NCBI RefSeq assembly: GCF_017744675.1
Contig: NZ_JAGIAV010000005.1
Coordinates: 239,992 to 303,991, forward strand
Direction of reading: 5' to 3'
Source of the DNA: Flavobacterium sp.
GTDB lineage: Bacteria; Bacteroidota; Bacteroidia; Flavobacteriales; Flavobacteriaceae
Length of the DNA: 64,000 nt
Part shown: piece after piece, positions 1 to 8,384 of the stretch
Layout: every line of letters begins with the position of its first letter
How positions within the stretch are numbered: position 1 is the stretch's first letter
The notes under the pieces: model-generated
Databases searched by the model: none
What the model was told of the DNA's origin: nothing
Seen by the model: the letters and a program-made list of their open reading frames with translations, nothing else
Program-made: the position numbers and the translations under genes

Positions 1-362
1 ATTGTCGGACCTGTTACGATCATTTGGCAGGAAAAATTGGTGTTGCTCTTGCCGAAAGTCTGCTAGAACAAGAAGTGATTTTAGATTTGGATACCAAATT
101 TGAAATAAGCGCAAAAGGCGAAAAATGGTTTTCTGACTTCGGAATTAATCTCGAAGATCTCAAAAAACAACGCCGTATATTTTTGAAACCATGTTTAGAT
201 TGGAGCGAAAGAAAAAATCATATCGCAGGATCAATCGGTTCTTCTTTATTGGATAAAATGATTGCTGAAGATTGGTTGCGAAAAACAAAAAATTCGCGTG
301 CCATACAAATTACAGGTAAAGGAGAAAAAGAATTATTCAGACTTTTTAAAATAGTAGTTTAA
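1..362 (+). CDS. ArsR-family winged-helix regulator, C-terminal part
   Basis: The reading frame is open from the first base and enters with CRTCYDHLAGKIGVAL. This is the signature found in the C-terminal half of a group of ArsR-type DNA-binding regulators, just after the winged-helix domain. The first codon that could act as a start is a TTG at 24, but the conserved motif begins before it, so the gene starts outside the window. The remainder (about 120 residues) contains LDLDTKFEISAKGEKWF and ends in a basic segment. The regulated target cannot be told from here. The next gene is convergent. Confidence 0.7.
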   Translation, partial: CRTCYDHLAGKIGVALAESLLEQEVILDLDTKFEISAKGEKWFSDFGINLEDLKKQRRIFLKPCLDWSERKNHIAGSIGSSLLDKMIAEDWLRKTKNSRAIQITGKGEKELFRLFKIVV

Positions 363-389
363 GGATAAGTCGCAGTCTCAGTTAAGAGC

Positions 390-424
390 CTTTGTCACTT
401 TGTCCCTTTGTTACTTTGTCCCTT
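390..424. repeat. Short tandem CTTTGT-word repeat at a gene end
   Basis: The words CTTTGTCA, CTTTGTCC, CTTTGTTA and CTTTGTCC follow each other with only 1-2 base changes. The repeat lies between convergent genes and overlaps the last codons and stop of the alpha/beta hydrolase (stop at 411-413, C-terminus EGTK). It belongs with the other word-built intergenic repeats in this window. Confidence 0.6.
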
Positions 425-1316
425 CAGAAGAAAAAAGAAACTCAATCACTTTATCATACAATTCGTCATCATGCATTCCGTGACCTAAACCTGACGTCTC
501 AATAAACTGACTATTTTTCCAATTGCTCGCTATTTTTTGCCCTTCGGCGAAAGCCACAATTTTATCAGAAGTATCGTGAGCAATAAATCCAGGAATAGTA
601 AATTCTGATGCAAATTTCTGTCCTGAAAAATCTTCTAGTTTAAAATTGAATCGGTCTAAGAACTTGCTTTCTAAAAGAGAAAACATTTTGGTATTGAGGC
701 TCAGCATGGAAACATAATTGTCAATCAAAGTTTTTAACTCTGACGGTGCGCCTAAAATCACCATTTTATTAATACTCGTATTTGGAAATAAATATTGATG
801 GTAAACGCAAGCGGCACCACCAATCGAATGCCCAATGATGATTTCTGGCTGATATTTTTCTACTGCTTTATTGATAAATTCAGCGTAAAGTGGCACATTA
901 AATTCTTTACCGCTGCTTTGCCCATGTGCAGGAGCATCAAGCGCAATAATAGTGCTTCCGGATTTTTGAAGATGGGGCAGAGTTTTTTTCCAGCGCGAAG
1001 AATTGCTTTCCCAGCCGTGAACTAATAGAATTTTAGTTTCATTTCCTTTCCAAATGTACGTTTGAAAATGATGTTCGTTATGATGGAAAATTTCTGTTTC
1101 TGTATTTTTTAAAACTTTAGGAAGATTTTCTTTTTGCAATCGGCCAATTCTAGGTTGGCTGAAAAGCGCATAAGAAAGTTCAACAGCCTTTTGCGGACGC
1201 ACATAACTCAAAAAGTTAATATAAGATCCAACAGATTTTAAAGTAATAAAACGGATACCTTTTTTAATTCCCAAAACTTGTAATTTTTTTTCTAAAGGTA
1301 AAAAAAGGTCTGCCAC
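411..1316 (-). CDS. Alpha/beta hydrolase
   Basis: A 301-residue alpha/beta-hydrolase-fold enzyme without a signal peptide. Visible landmarks are the oxyanion-side motif LLVHGWESN (about residues 96-104), the strand motif ALDAPAHGQSSG, the nucleophile elbow GHSIGG (Ser of GxSxG), and a late SGLGHGMHDDE that carries the likely catalytic His. The acid residue is probably the Asp in IAHDTSDKIV. The substrate is unknown. The only available upstream start is a GTG at 1316, which lies in the edge of a palindromic repeat; a stop codon lies two codons before it. The C-terminus also ends inside a short repeat. The gene is convergent with the ArsR gene. Confidence 0.8.
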   Translation of the reverse strand: MADLFLPLEKKLQVLGIKKGIRFITLKSVGSYINFLSYVRPQKAVELSYALFSQPRIGRLQKENLPKVLKNTETEIFHHNEHHFQTYIWKGNETKILLVHGWESNSSRWKKTLPHLQKSGSTIIALDAPAHGQSSGKEFNVPLYAEFINKAVEKYQPEIIIGHSIGGAACVYHQYLFPNTSINKMVILGAPSELKTLIDNYVSMLSLNTKMFSLLESKFLDRFNFKLEDFSGQKFASEFTIPGFIAHDTSDKIVAFAEGQKIASNWKNSQFIETSGLGHGMHDDELYDKVIEFLFSSEGTK

Positions 1317-1400
1317 GAATTACACGAATTAACATGAATTTTTTATTCCCATTTTCATCGACAAAAAATAATTATTGGGAATTAGTGAAATTAGTGGCAA
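1311..1400. repeat. Palindromic intergenic repeat, CACGAATT family (copy A1)
   Basis: The left arm is TGCCACGAATTACACGAATT and the right arm GAAATTAGTGGCA, imperfect in the middle. It is the first of six related copies (1311, 15123, 17396, 18194, 34337, 44660), each with GCCAC at one end and GTGGC at the other. It lies between two genes on the minus strand and supplies the GTG start of the hydrolase. Confidence 0.8.
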
Positions 1401-1407
1401 AAAAGAG

Positions 1408-1438
1408 CAAAAAAAAAGTCCCGATTTAATCGGGACTT
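1408..1438 (-). terminator. Rho-independent terminator of the Nif3 / zinc-ribbon operon
   Basis: The stem AAGTCCCGAT pairs with ATCGGGACTT around a TTA loop. Read on the minus strand it starts about 6 nt after the zinc-ribbon gene stop and is followed by a long T tract (A run on the plus strand at 1408-1417). Confidence 0.85.
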
Positions 1439-1443
1439 GATAT

Positions 1444-2223
1444 TTAGAATTTTGTGAACAATTGTTCCATTTTTTCTTTTTCTTCTTCAGCTAATTGCGT
1501 ATCAACTAAGATTCTTCCAGAGTGCTCATCAGTGATGATTTTCTTTCTTGAAGCAATTTCAACCTGAGTTTGAGGTGGAATTGTGAAGAAAGATCCAGCA
1601 GAAGCTCCTCTTTCGATAGAAACTACAGCTAATCCGTTACGAACACTGCTTCTGATTCTGTTGTAAGCTGCTAATAATCTATCTTCGATTTGTGCAGCAA
1701 ACTCAGCAGATTTCTCTGTTAAGAAAGCTTCTTCTTTCTGAGTTTCAGCCATAATAGCATCTAACTCAGATTTTTTATGTTTTAAATGAGAGCTTTTAGC
1801 ATCAAGTTTTTCTTTTAAATTAGAAATAACTTCTTTTTTGTGCTCGATAGAAGCTTTCATTTCTTTGATTTGCTTTTCAGCCAATTGAATTTCTAATTCT
1901 TGAAATTCAACTTCTTTTGTCAAAGAATTAAATTCTCTGTTGTTACGTACTGATTCTTGTTGTTTTGTGTACTTTTTAATAACCTCCTTATGCTCCTCAA
2001 TAGCAATTTTCTTTGCTTTGATTTGCTCCTCAATCACTTCAAGTTCACCTTTCAGTTTCTCTGAACGAGTGCTCAAACCTGCAACTTCATCTTCTAAATC
2101 TTCAACCTCTAAAGGAAGTTCTCCTCTAACGTTTCTGATTTCGTCAATTCTAGAGTCAATAAGCTGTAAATCGTATATTGCTCTTAACTTGTCCTCAACA
2201 CTTAATTCTTTCGTATTCGTCAT
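1444..2223 (-). CDS. Coiled-coil / zinc-ribbon-like protein (COG1579), zinc ligands lost
   Basis: A 259-residue protein of the family usually described as zinc-ribbon, possibly nucleic-acid binding. Residues about 20-185 are a long charged antiparallel coiled coil (many E/K heptads). The C-terminal 60 residues match the ribbon in spacing (FFTIPPQTQVEI, later SGRILVD), but the four expected cysteines are absent: the first pair reads GASAGS and the second DEHSGRIL. The ribbon fold is therefore probably kept without zinc. The gene is 3 bp downstream of nif3, a widespread pairing, and ends at a strong terminator. Function is not established. Confidence 0.85.
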   Translation of the reverse strand: MTNTKELSVEDKLRAIYDLQLIDSRIDEIRNVRGELPLEVEDLEDEVAGLSTRSEKLKGELEVIEEQIKAKKIAIEEHKEVIKKYTKQQESVRNNREFNSLTKEVEFQELEIQLAEKQIKEMKASIEHKKEVISNLKEKLDAKSSHLKHKKSELDAIMAETQKEEAFLTEKSAEFAAQIEDRLLAAYNRIRSSVRNGLAVVSIERGASAGSFFTIPPQTQVEIASRKKIITDEHSGRILVDTQLAEEEKEKMEQLFTKF

Positions 2224-2226
2224 ATT

Positions 2227-3321
2227 TTATAAGTACTTAACTGGATTTGTATTTTCTTCCGATAAAATGATTGCAAAATTAAGAATTTTTTTTCGAAGAT
2301 AATCAACAATATAATTTTTTGTATAGCGTTCGCTCTCAAAATGACCAATATCTGCCAAAAGTAACTTGTTTTCGGCTTCATAAAATTGGTGATATTTCAA
2401 GTCGGAAGTTAGAAAAGCATCGGCTCCAGCCTGAATAGCATTTCTTATGGCAAAACTTCCTGAGCCTCCCAAAACAGCAACTTTTTTGATTTTTTTTCCT
2501 AAAAATGCAGAATGGCGAATTCCGTCTGCAATCATTTTTTCTTTTACCGAAATAAGAAACTCTTTTTCATCCATTTCAGCTTCCAGTTCGCCAATCATTC
2601 CTAAACCAATATTTTGATGTGAGTTTTCTAAGTTGTAGATTTCATAAGCTACTTCTTCATAAATATGATTTAAAAAAAGTGCTTTTAAAATGCGGGATTG
2701 CAGATGTTTTTCAAAAACAACTTCAATTTTAATTTCTTCTCCAGTGTGCAGTTTTCCTTTTTCTCCAATTACAGGATTGCTGTCTTCATTTCCTTGAAAA
2801 GTAAAAAAGCCTTGTGTATTGAAACTGCAGTTGTCATAATTACCAATTGTTCCGGCACCAGCTTCAAACAGTGCATTTCGAACTTTGTCTGCATTATCTG
2901 GAACGGTAAAAGTGACTAATTTTTGAATGAAATTATTTTTAGGAACCAGTATTTTCGTATTGATTAATCCTAAAGCATCGCAGAAAATTTTATTTACGCC
3001 TTGCGAATGATTGTCAAGAGCGGTATGAACGGCATAAATGGCAATATCATTTTTGATTGCTTTTAAAATGGCACGTTCCACGTAATTTTTTCCTGTGATT
3101 TTTTTAATTCCAGAAAACAATATCGGGTGAAAGCAAACAACTAAATTGCAGTTTTTCGAAATAGCTTCGTCAATGACACTTTCTAAAGCATCATGGCAGA
3201 CTAGAACTCCAGTAGATTCGGTTTCAGCATCTCCGACCAAAAGTCCGACATTGTCAAAATCTTCGGCGTAAGTCAAAGGTGCCATTTCTTCAAGAACCGA
3301 TATGATATTTTTGATTTTCAT
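2227..3321 (-). CDS. Nif3-like dinuclear metal-centre protein
   Basis: Nif3/YbgI family (DUF34) protein, 364 residues with the chosen start. The N-terminal half shows TYAEDFDNVGLLVGD, VVCFHPILFSG and YAVHTALDN, which carry metal ligands. The C-terminal half shows GGSGSF and DIGHFESERY with the remaining ligands. The middle (about 125-230) is the PII/CutA-like insertion seen in the longer bacterial versions. An in-frame TTG at 3339 lies in a TTTCAAG-word repeat, so the ATG at 3321 (MKIKNIISVLEEMAP) is preferred. It is annotated in places as GTP cyclohydrolase I type 2, which remains doubtful. It is the first gene of a two-gene operon. Confidence 0.9.
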   Translation of the reverse strand: MKIKNIISVLEEMAPLTYAEDFDNVGLLVGDAETESTGVLVCHDALESVIDEAISKNCNLVVCFHPILFSGIKKITGKNYVERAILKAIKNDIAIYAVHTALDNHSQGVNKIFCDALGLINTKILVPKNNFIQKLVTFTVPDNADKVRNALFEAGAGTIGNYDNCSFNTQGFFTFQGNEDSNPVIGEKGKLHTGEEIKIEVVFEKHLQSRILKALFLNHIYEEVAYEIYNLENSHQNIGLGMIGELEAEMDEKEFLISVKEKMIADGIRHSAFLGKKIKKVAVLGGSGSFAIRNAIQAGADAFLTSDLKYHQFYEAENKLLLADIGHFESERYTKNYIVDYLRKKILNFAIILSEENTNPVKYL

Positions 3322-3478
3322 TTTTCTGTTTTGTTTCAAGTTTTAGGTTTCTGGTTTCAAGTTCTAAGACTTGTGTCAAAACCGTAAACAAAATAACGAA
3401 AAAAATTATACTTTGGTAAATTGAAATTTGCTTCCGAATCAATCCGTTTACATTTGTTTGTAAAAGGGGTGATTTATA

Positions 3479-3513
3479 TTTTGTAAATCAAATTGCGACT
3501 TTTCGTATATTTG
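3479..3513 (+). promoter_or_regulatory. Bacteroidota-type promoter for the toxin-antitoxin genes
   Basis: TTTTG at 3479-3483, a 22-nt spacer and TATATTTG at 3506-3513 fit the -33 / -7 (TAnnTTTG) promoter. The antitoxin ATG follows 20 nt after the -7 box. It is probably the only promoter for antitoxin, toxin and the tightly linked lpxK. Confidence 0.65.
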
Positions 3514-3532
3514 TAGTTCTAAATTAAAAGTC

Positions 3533-3775
3533 ATGGCTACAATAAAAATTAATGAACGAACAAAAGAGGGCAAAGCATTCATGGCTATGTTCGATGCCTT
3601 TTTTAAAAATGTTAGGGGTATTGAAATTGTTGAATCAGATAATTATGGACAGGTAAACGAAGAAGAAAGCCCATATAATCCTGATTTTGTAGATATGGTT
3701 TTGAAATCTGCAAAAGATAATAATAGTACTGAAATTAATCCTAATGATGTATGGGGAAGTTTAGGATTGAAATAA
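3533..3775 (+). CDS. Antitoxin of a YoeB-type toxin-antitoxin pair
   Basis: An 80-residue acidic protein directly upstream of, and overlapping by 25 bp, a YoeB-like toxin. It begins MATIKINERTKEGKAF and resembles the DUF2683-type antitoxins that accompany such toxins in Bacteroidota. The N-terminal strand probably serves for dimerisation and DNA binding. The C-terminal half (ESPYNPDFVDMV onwards) would be the disordered toxin-neutralising part. Assignment rests on size, gene order and overlap rather than on a strong motif. Confidence 0.75.
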   Translation: MATIKINERTKEGKAFMAMFDAFFKNVRGIEIVESDNYGQVNEEESPYNPDFVDMVLKSAKDNNSTEINPNDVWGSLGLK

Positions 3776-4032
3776 AGGAATTAGCGAAAAAGCAAATTAT
3801 TCAACATTATAAATCTGGAGATAAAAAGAGTATAAAAAATATTGAAAAAGTTCTTTTAGAACTTTCAGAGACTCCTTTTGAAGGAATTGGAAATCCTGAA
3901 CCCCTAAAATATAAACTTACCGGATTTTGGTCTAGACGAATAAATCAAAAAGACAGAATAATATATTATCTGGAAGATGAAACTGTGACAATTTTTGTTG
4001 TTTCTGCAATGGGCCATTACTCAGATAAATAA
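3751..4032 (+). CDS. Txe/YoeB-family mRNA-interferase toxin
   Basis: A 93-residue toxin of the RelE/YoeB superfamily, expected to cleave mRNA in the ribosomal A site. The family signature is clear in the second half: PLKYKLTGFWSRRI, NQKDRIIYYL and the C-terminal SAMGHYSD, giving the conserved Arg, the acidic/basic pair and the terminal His-Tyr. Length and lysine-rich composition are typical. The ATG at 3751 lies inside the antitoxin gene (25-bp overlap), so translation is coupled. The stop is only 5 bp before lpxK, which is an unusual neighbour for a toxin. Confidence 0.85.
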   Translation: MGKFRIEIKELAKKQIIQHYKSGDKKSIKNIEKVLLELSETPFEGIGNPEPLKYKLTGFWSRRINQKDRIIYYLEDETVTIFVVSAMGHYSDK

Positions 4033-4037
4033 CTTCT

Positions 4038-5084
4038 ATGCACTTACTTCGAAAATTACTTTTCCCTTTCGCCATTTTATACGGATTCATAACTTCAGTC
4101 CGTAATTTTCTTTTTGATAAAGGCGTTTTAAAATCGACTTCATTTGATCTTCCAGTAATAGCAGTTGGAAATTTAAGTGTTGGCGGAACAGGAAAAACAC
4201 CTCAAATTGAATACCTGATTCGTTTATTGTCTGATGAATATAAAGTGGCTACTTTGAGCCGCGGTTATAAAAGAAAATCTGAAGGTTTTGTTTTGGCTGA
4301 CGAAAATTCGAATGCTGAAATTTTGGGAGATGAGCCGTTTCAGTTTCATCAAAAATTTCCAAACGTTATGGTGGCGGTTGATGCCAATCGTACAAATGGA
4401 ATTCAGCAATTGCTTTCTCAAAAAGTAAAACCTGAAATTATTTTACTGGATGATGCCTATCAGCATAGAAAAGTAAAAGCTGGTTTTTATATTTTACTTA
4501 CTTCGTATGGCGATTTGTATGCAGACGATTTTATGCTGCCGACAGGAAATTTGCGTGAAAGCAGAAGCGGAGCAGAAAGAGCAAGCATAGTGGTTGTTAC
4601 CAAATGCCCTAAAATTTTAACGGAAGAAGAGCAGGCTGAAATTAGAATAAAGTTGAAATTGAAAAGCAGCCAGCAAGTATTTTTTAGTTTTATAGATTAT
4701 GACATCTTTATTTATGGTAAAAACGAAAAAATTGCAGTAAGCGAAATTAAATCAGAATCTAAATTGCTTTTGGCTGGAATTGCAAAACCAAAGCCATTTT
4801 TTGATTATTTAAAAAATGAAAGCGATGAGTGTCTGACTTTTCCCGATCACCATCATTTTTCTGATGCAGATTTAGATACAATTCGAAATAAAGCAAATGG
4901 AAGGAAAATGATTACTACTGAAAAAGATTATGTGAGACTGAAAGACTCAGAACTAATAGATCAATTGTATTATCTGCCTATAAAAAGCTCTTTTATCAAC
5001 CATCAGCAAGACTTCGACGCAACGATTTTGGAATATGTAAAGAAGAACTTAGAATCTCAGTATCTTAGAAGCTTAGAGACTTAG
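4038..5084 (+). CDS. lpxK: Tetraacyldisaccharide 4'-kinase (lipid A synthesis)
   Basis: LpxK phosphorylates the 4' position of the lipid A disaccharide at the inner membrane. The 348-residue length fits. An N-terminal hydrophobic helix is followed by the Walker A region GNLSVGGTGKTP (residues 44-55), then LSRGYKRKS, LLDDAYQHRKV, GNLRES and, near the end, FPDHHHFSDADL and TTEKDYVRL, all typical of the family. It lies 5 bp after the toxin gene. The last 11 codons are made of AATCTCAG / TCTTAGA / CTTAGAGAC words, so an intergenic-type repeat seems to have grown into the 3' end. Its stop abuts the stop of the convergent kinase gene. Confidence 0.95.
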   Translation: MHLLRKLLFPFAILYGFITSVRNFLFDKGVLKSTSFDLPVIAVGNLSVGGTGKTPQIEYLIRLLSDEYKVATLSRGYKRKSEGFVLADENSNAEILGDEPFQFHQKFPNVMVAVDANRTNGIQQLLSQKVKPEIILLDDAYQHRKVKAGFYILLTSYGDLYADDFMLPTGNLRESRSGAERASIVVVTKCPKILTEEEQAEIRIKLKLKSSQQVFFSFIDYDIFIYGKNEKIAVSEIKSESKLLLAGIAKPKPFFDYLKNESDECLTFPDHHHFSDADLDTIRNKANGRKMITTEKDYVRLKDSELIDQLYYLPIKSSFINHQQDFDATILEYVKKNLESQYLRSLET

Positions 5085-7256
5085 CTAATCAAAAAACTTA
5101 GCAATCGTACTGTAGAAATCGTCTGGAACAAAAGGTTTTGTAATTACATCATCCATTCCATAAGATAGAAGCATATCTCGGTTTTCGTCGAGCGAAATTG
5201 CAGTTAATGCTATAATTGGAGTCGCTTTGTCAAACTCACGAATCAATTTAGTAGCTGTTGTTCCGTTAATGCCAGGAAGATGCACATCCATTAAAATCAT
5301 ATCAAATCGTTTGATTTTTAAAAGCTCAACAGCATCTTCTCCATTGTCAACAATCTCGCAAGCGATGTTTTTATTTTCAAGCATTTTACGAGTGATCATT
5401 TGATTGATTTTGTTGTCCTCAATCAATAAAATAGATTTGTTTTTCAATTGTTTATCGTTATAAGGTTTGACTTCTTCGATTACTTCCAGCGGTTCGTTGT
5501 TGACTTTGAAATTTAATTTGAAGGTAAACGTAGAACCTTTACCCACTTCACTTTTTAATTTTATTTCGCCTCCTAAAAGTTCAATTAATTTTTTTACAAT
5601 AGTAAGGCCAAGACCTGTTCCGCCGTATTTTCTGTTTACTTCAATAGAACCTTGAGAAAAGCTTTCAAAAACAGATTGTAGCTTGTCTTCGGGAATTCCT
5701 ATCCCAGTATCAACGATTTCGAAATATACTGTTGCGTTATCTTCTTCTTGAGAATACAATTTAGCAATAACATTTACATGTCCGTTCTGGGTAAATTTTA
5801 AAGCATTATTGATAAGGTTGAGAATAATTTGAGATAGTTTGGTCGGATCTCCAATTAAAGTATCGGGAATCGCTTTGTCTATTTCTAAGTTGAAATAATT
5901 TTTGTTGGCGGTTGCCAATTCTTTTAATGAACTTTGAATATTAAAAAGCAGTTCTTTTAAATTAAAACTGATATTTTCAATTTCAACTTTAGTCGAATCA
6001 ATTTTATTAATTTCTAAAATTTCATTGATGAAAGTGGTGAGATAGTTGCCAGAAAACTTTAAAGACTCTAAATACTTTAGTTGTTTTTTCTTTGGTTTAT
6101 CTTCAAGTAAAATATGCGTAATTCCATTAATGGCATTCAGCGGTGTCCGGAGCTCATGGCTAACTGTAGACAAAAATTCAGATCGTGCTTTTGATGCTTT
6201 TTCTGCATTGTTTTTGGCTAAAATAAGTTCTTTATTCTTTTCCCGAAGCAGTAAATTGTTCTGGTTTCTAATGATATTGTTTTTGTACAGCGCCAAACTC
6301 AAAAGAGATAAAATCGAGATCAAAGCAATGGCTAAAATGCTGACTAACTTAGAATAACGATACGTTTTTAGCTGGAATTTTTCTTCGCTTTCTTTTTTAA
6401 TGGTATTATTTAAAGATTGATTTTTTTTGAATTTTTCGTATTCGTCCAAATCAATTTTAGCATTTTTTAGTTTTAAAAGATAATTCTCTATCTGATAATG
6501 TTCATCTAAATAAGAATAAGCTAAATCGTAATTTTTATTCTGTTTATAGTATTGGCTTATGGCTAAAACAATTTTAGATTTTTTTTGCAGATCATTGATC
6601 TGGGTATTGTAATCTAAGGCTTTGTTAAAATATACAATAGCAGAATCATTTCTTTTAAGTTGTCCTTCTATTAGACCAAGCTGGTAAAAGGCATCTGCTT
6701 TGGTTTTTAGAACGGCTTTATTATCCGGTTTTTGGGTGATTGCTTTGAACGTTTTTACTGCCGACTTCAAATCATTATTAGCCTTAAATGCTAAAGCTTT
6801 CTGATAATCTAGCACTTCTGCATTATCATTGATGTTGAGCTGTTTTAGTAAATCTTGAGCTTTTGTATAATAAACAGTTGCTGTTTTATAATCGCCTTTG
6901 GCAGTATTGGTTACGCCAATATAATGCAATGCCAAAACTTTTGTGCAGCTTGGTTTTAAGGTATCAAATAAAGAAACTGTTTTGTGGAAATTTTTTAAAG
7001 CATCTTCAAATTTTCCTTGGTTATAATAAATTTTGCCAAGCTTAAAAGTCTGATTGGCCAGATTCTCTTTTTTACCGTTTTCTTCGCAAAAATTAATCGA
7101 CTTTTCGGTGTAGTAAACCGCCTGATTTAGCTTTTTATTGTTAAGATTTGAATTGGCTAACTTGTTATAATAGGCCAGACTATCCGTATTCTGTTTGGTT
7201 TGAGAATACAAAAACGAGTTAAAAAAACAAACAACAATAAAAAGATAGTATTTCAT
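5085..7256 (-). CDS. TPR-containing hybrid histidine kinase / response regulator
   Basis: Membrane sensor kinase of about 723 residues. In order: a signal peptide, periplasmic tetratricopeptide repeats (about 30-260, e.g. NQGKFEDALKNFHKTV), a transmembrane helix (about 305-326), a short coiled coil, HisKA with phospho-acceptor His in STVSHELRTPLNAI (about 367), HATPase with NNALKF, DTGIGIP and GGTGLGL, and a receiver (about 600-720) with IEDNK, phospho-acceptor Asp in MDVHLPG and a Lys in ITKPF. There is no DNA-binding output, so the signal goes to another protein. A TTG at 7265 precedes the preferred ATG at 7256. It lies 26 bp downstream of gap on the same strand. Confidence 0.92.
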   Translation of the reverse strand: MKYYLFIVVCFFNSFLYSQTKQNTDSLAYYNKLANSNLNNKKLNQAVYYTEKSINFCEENGKKENLANQTFKLGKIYYNQGKFEDALKNFHKTVSLFDTLKPSCTKVLALHYIGVTNTAKGDYKTATVYYTKAQDLLKQLNINDNAEVLDYQKALAFKANNDLKSAVKTFKAITQKPDNKAVLKTKADAFYQLGLIEGQLKRNDSAIVYFNKALDYNTQINDLQKKSKIVLAISQYYKQNKNYDLAYSYLDEHYQIENYLLKLKNAKIDLDEYEKFKKNQSLNNTIKKESEEKFQLKTYRYSKLVSILAIALISILSLLSLALYKNNIIRNQNNLLLREKNKELILAKNNAEKASKARSEFLSTVSHELRTPLNAINGITHILLEDKPKKKQLKYLESLKFSGNYLTTFINEILEINKIDSTKVEIENISFNLKELLFNIQSSLKELATANKNYFNLEIDKAIPDTLIGDPTKLSQIILNLINNALKFTQNGHVNVIAKLYSQEEDNATVYFEIVDTGIGIPEDKLQSVFESFSQGSIEVNRKYGGTGLGLTIVKKLIELLGGEIKLKSEVGKGSTFTFKLNFKVNNEPLEVIEEVKPYNDKQLKNKSILLIEDNKINQMITRKMLENKNIACEIVDNGEDAVELLKIKRFDMILMDVHLPGINGTTATKLIREFDKATPIIALTAISLDENRDMLLSYGMDDVITKPFVPDDFYSTIAKFFD

Positions 7257-7282
7257 GTATGGCAATGCTTTTACAATGAATC

Positions 7283-8281
7283 TTATTTTTCTCTTATCAG
7301 TAAAATTAAATCGATCAATCTTGATGAATAGCCAATTTCGTTATCGTACCAGCCTACAACTTTTACCATTTTATCGATAACTGAAGTTAGCTGTGCATCA
7401 AATAAACAAGAATGTGTATTGCCTATTACATCAACCGAAACGATCGGATCTTCGGTATAATCTAATATCCCTTTTAAATTTGTTTTTGAGGCTTGTTTGA
7501 ATGCTTTATTTATTTCTTCAATGCTTACAGCACGCTTTACATTGAAGGTTATGTCTGTTAATGAACCGTCTGGAACAGGGACTCTTATACCACAGCCCCC
7601 CATTTTATTATGCAATTTAGGAAAAATTTTCGTTAATGCCTTCGCTGCACCTGTTGTTGTTGGAACAATTGACTGGCTAGCACCTCTCGCACGGCGTAAA
7701 TCCTTATGTGGCTGGTCGTGAAGGCTTTGGTCTGTCGTGAAAGAATGTATAGTTGTAATGTAAGCTTGCTCAATTCCGCACAATTCTTCGATAATTTTAA
7801 TCATCGGAGCAGCGTTGTTTGTTGTACAGCTTGCATTAGAAACTATATTTTCGTTTCCATCCAATATATTTTCGTTTACACCAAGAACAACTGTTTTTAT
7901 GGTATCAACTTCTGATGGAGCTGAAAGAATTACTTTTTTTGCACCAGCTTCCAAATGCGCATTTAATTCTTCATGCGTTTTATATTTACCTGTCGATTCG
8001 ATGGCAATGTCAATCGAATGCGATTTCCAATCTATATTTGAAATGTTTTTTTCGTGAAAAAAGAAAAAATGCTTTCCATCTATAATAATACTATTTTCAT
8101 CATGACTTACTTCAGCAGGCAAAACTCCATGAATACTGTCGTATTTTATTAAATGCGCCATGGTTTTATTGTCAGCAATGTCATTTATGGCAACAACTTC
8201 GATTTCGGGGTGATTTAAAAGCAATCGAAATAAATTTCTTCCAATTCTTCCAAATCCATTAATAGCAATTCTTGTTTTCAA
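7283..8281 (-). CDS. gap: Type I glyceraldehyde-3-phosphate dehydrogenase
   Basis: NAD(P)-dependent GAPDH of glycolysis/gluconeogenesis, 332 residues. The Rossmann motif INGFGRIGRN is at residues 8-17. The catalytic motif SNASCTTNNAAP gives Cys152; the second cysteine often found four residues later is Asn here. His about 179 lies in TTIHSFTTDQ. The phosphate-binding RRARGASQSIVP, MGGCGIRVPVPDGS and C-terminal WYDNEIGYSSRLIDL are all present. Flavobacteria often carry more than one gap gene, so whether this one is the main glycolytic enzyme is open. A histidine kinase gene follows closely, which may make them co-transcribed. Confidence 0.95.
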   Translation of the reverse strand: MKTRIAINGFGRIGRNLFRLLLNHPEIEVVAINDIADNKTMAHLIKYDSIHGVLPAEVSHDENSIIIDGKHFFFFHEKNISNIDWKSHSIDIAIESTGKYKTHEELNAHLEAGAKKVILSAPSEVDTIKTVVLGVNENILDGNENIVSNASCTTNNAAPMIKIIEELCGIEQAYITTIHSFTTDQSLHDQPHKDLRRARGASQSIVPTTTGAAKALTKIFPKLHNKMGGCGIRVPVPDGSLTDITFNVKRAVSIEEINKAFKQASKTNLKGILDYTEDPIVSVDVIGNTHSCLFDAQLTSVIDKMVKVVGWYDNEIGYSSRLIDLILLIREK

Positions 8282-8285
8282 TTAT

Positions 8286-8378
8286 TTGTTTTATTCGTTT
8301 AATCGTTAAAATCGTTTAATTGTTTTAAACCGTTAAACGTCTATGCGATTAAACGATTAACCAGTTAAACGATTAACC
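8286..8378. repeat. Word-built palindromic repeat (TTTAATCG / CGATTAAA)
   Basis: The words CGTTTAATCGTTAA, CGTTTAATTG and CCGTTAAACG are followed by their complements GCGATTAAACGATTAACC and TTAAACGATTAACC. The whole element can fold on itself. It occupies nearly all of the lipA-gap spacer. Confidence 0.7.
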
Positions 8379-8384
8379 TAAAAT

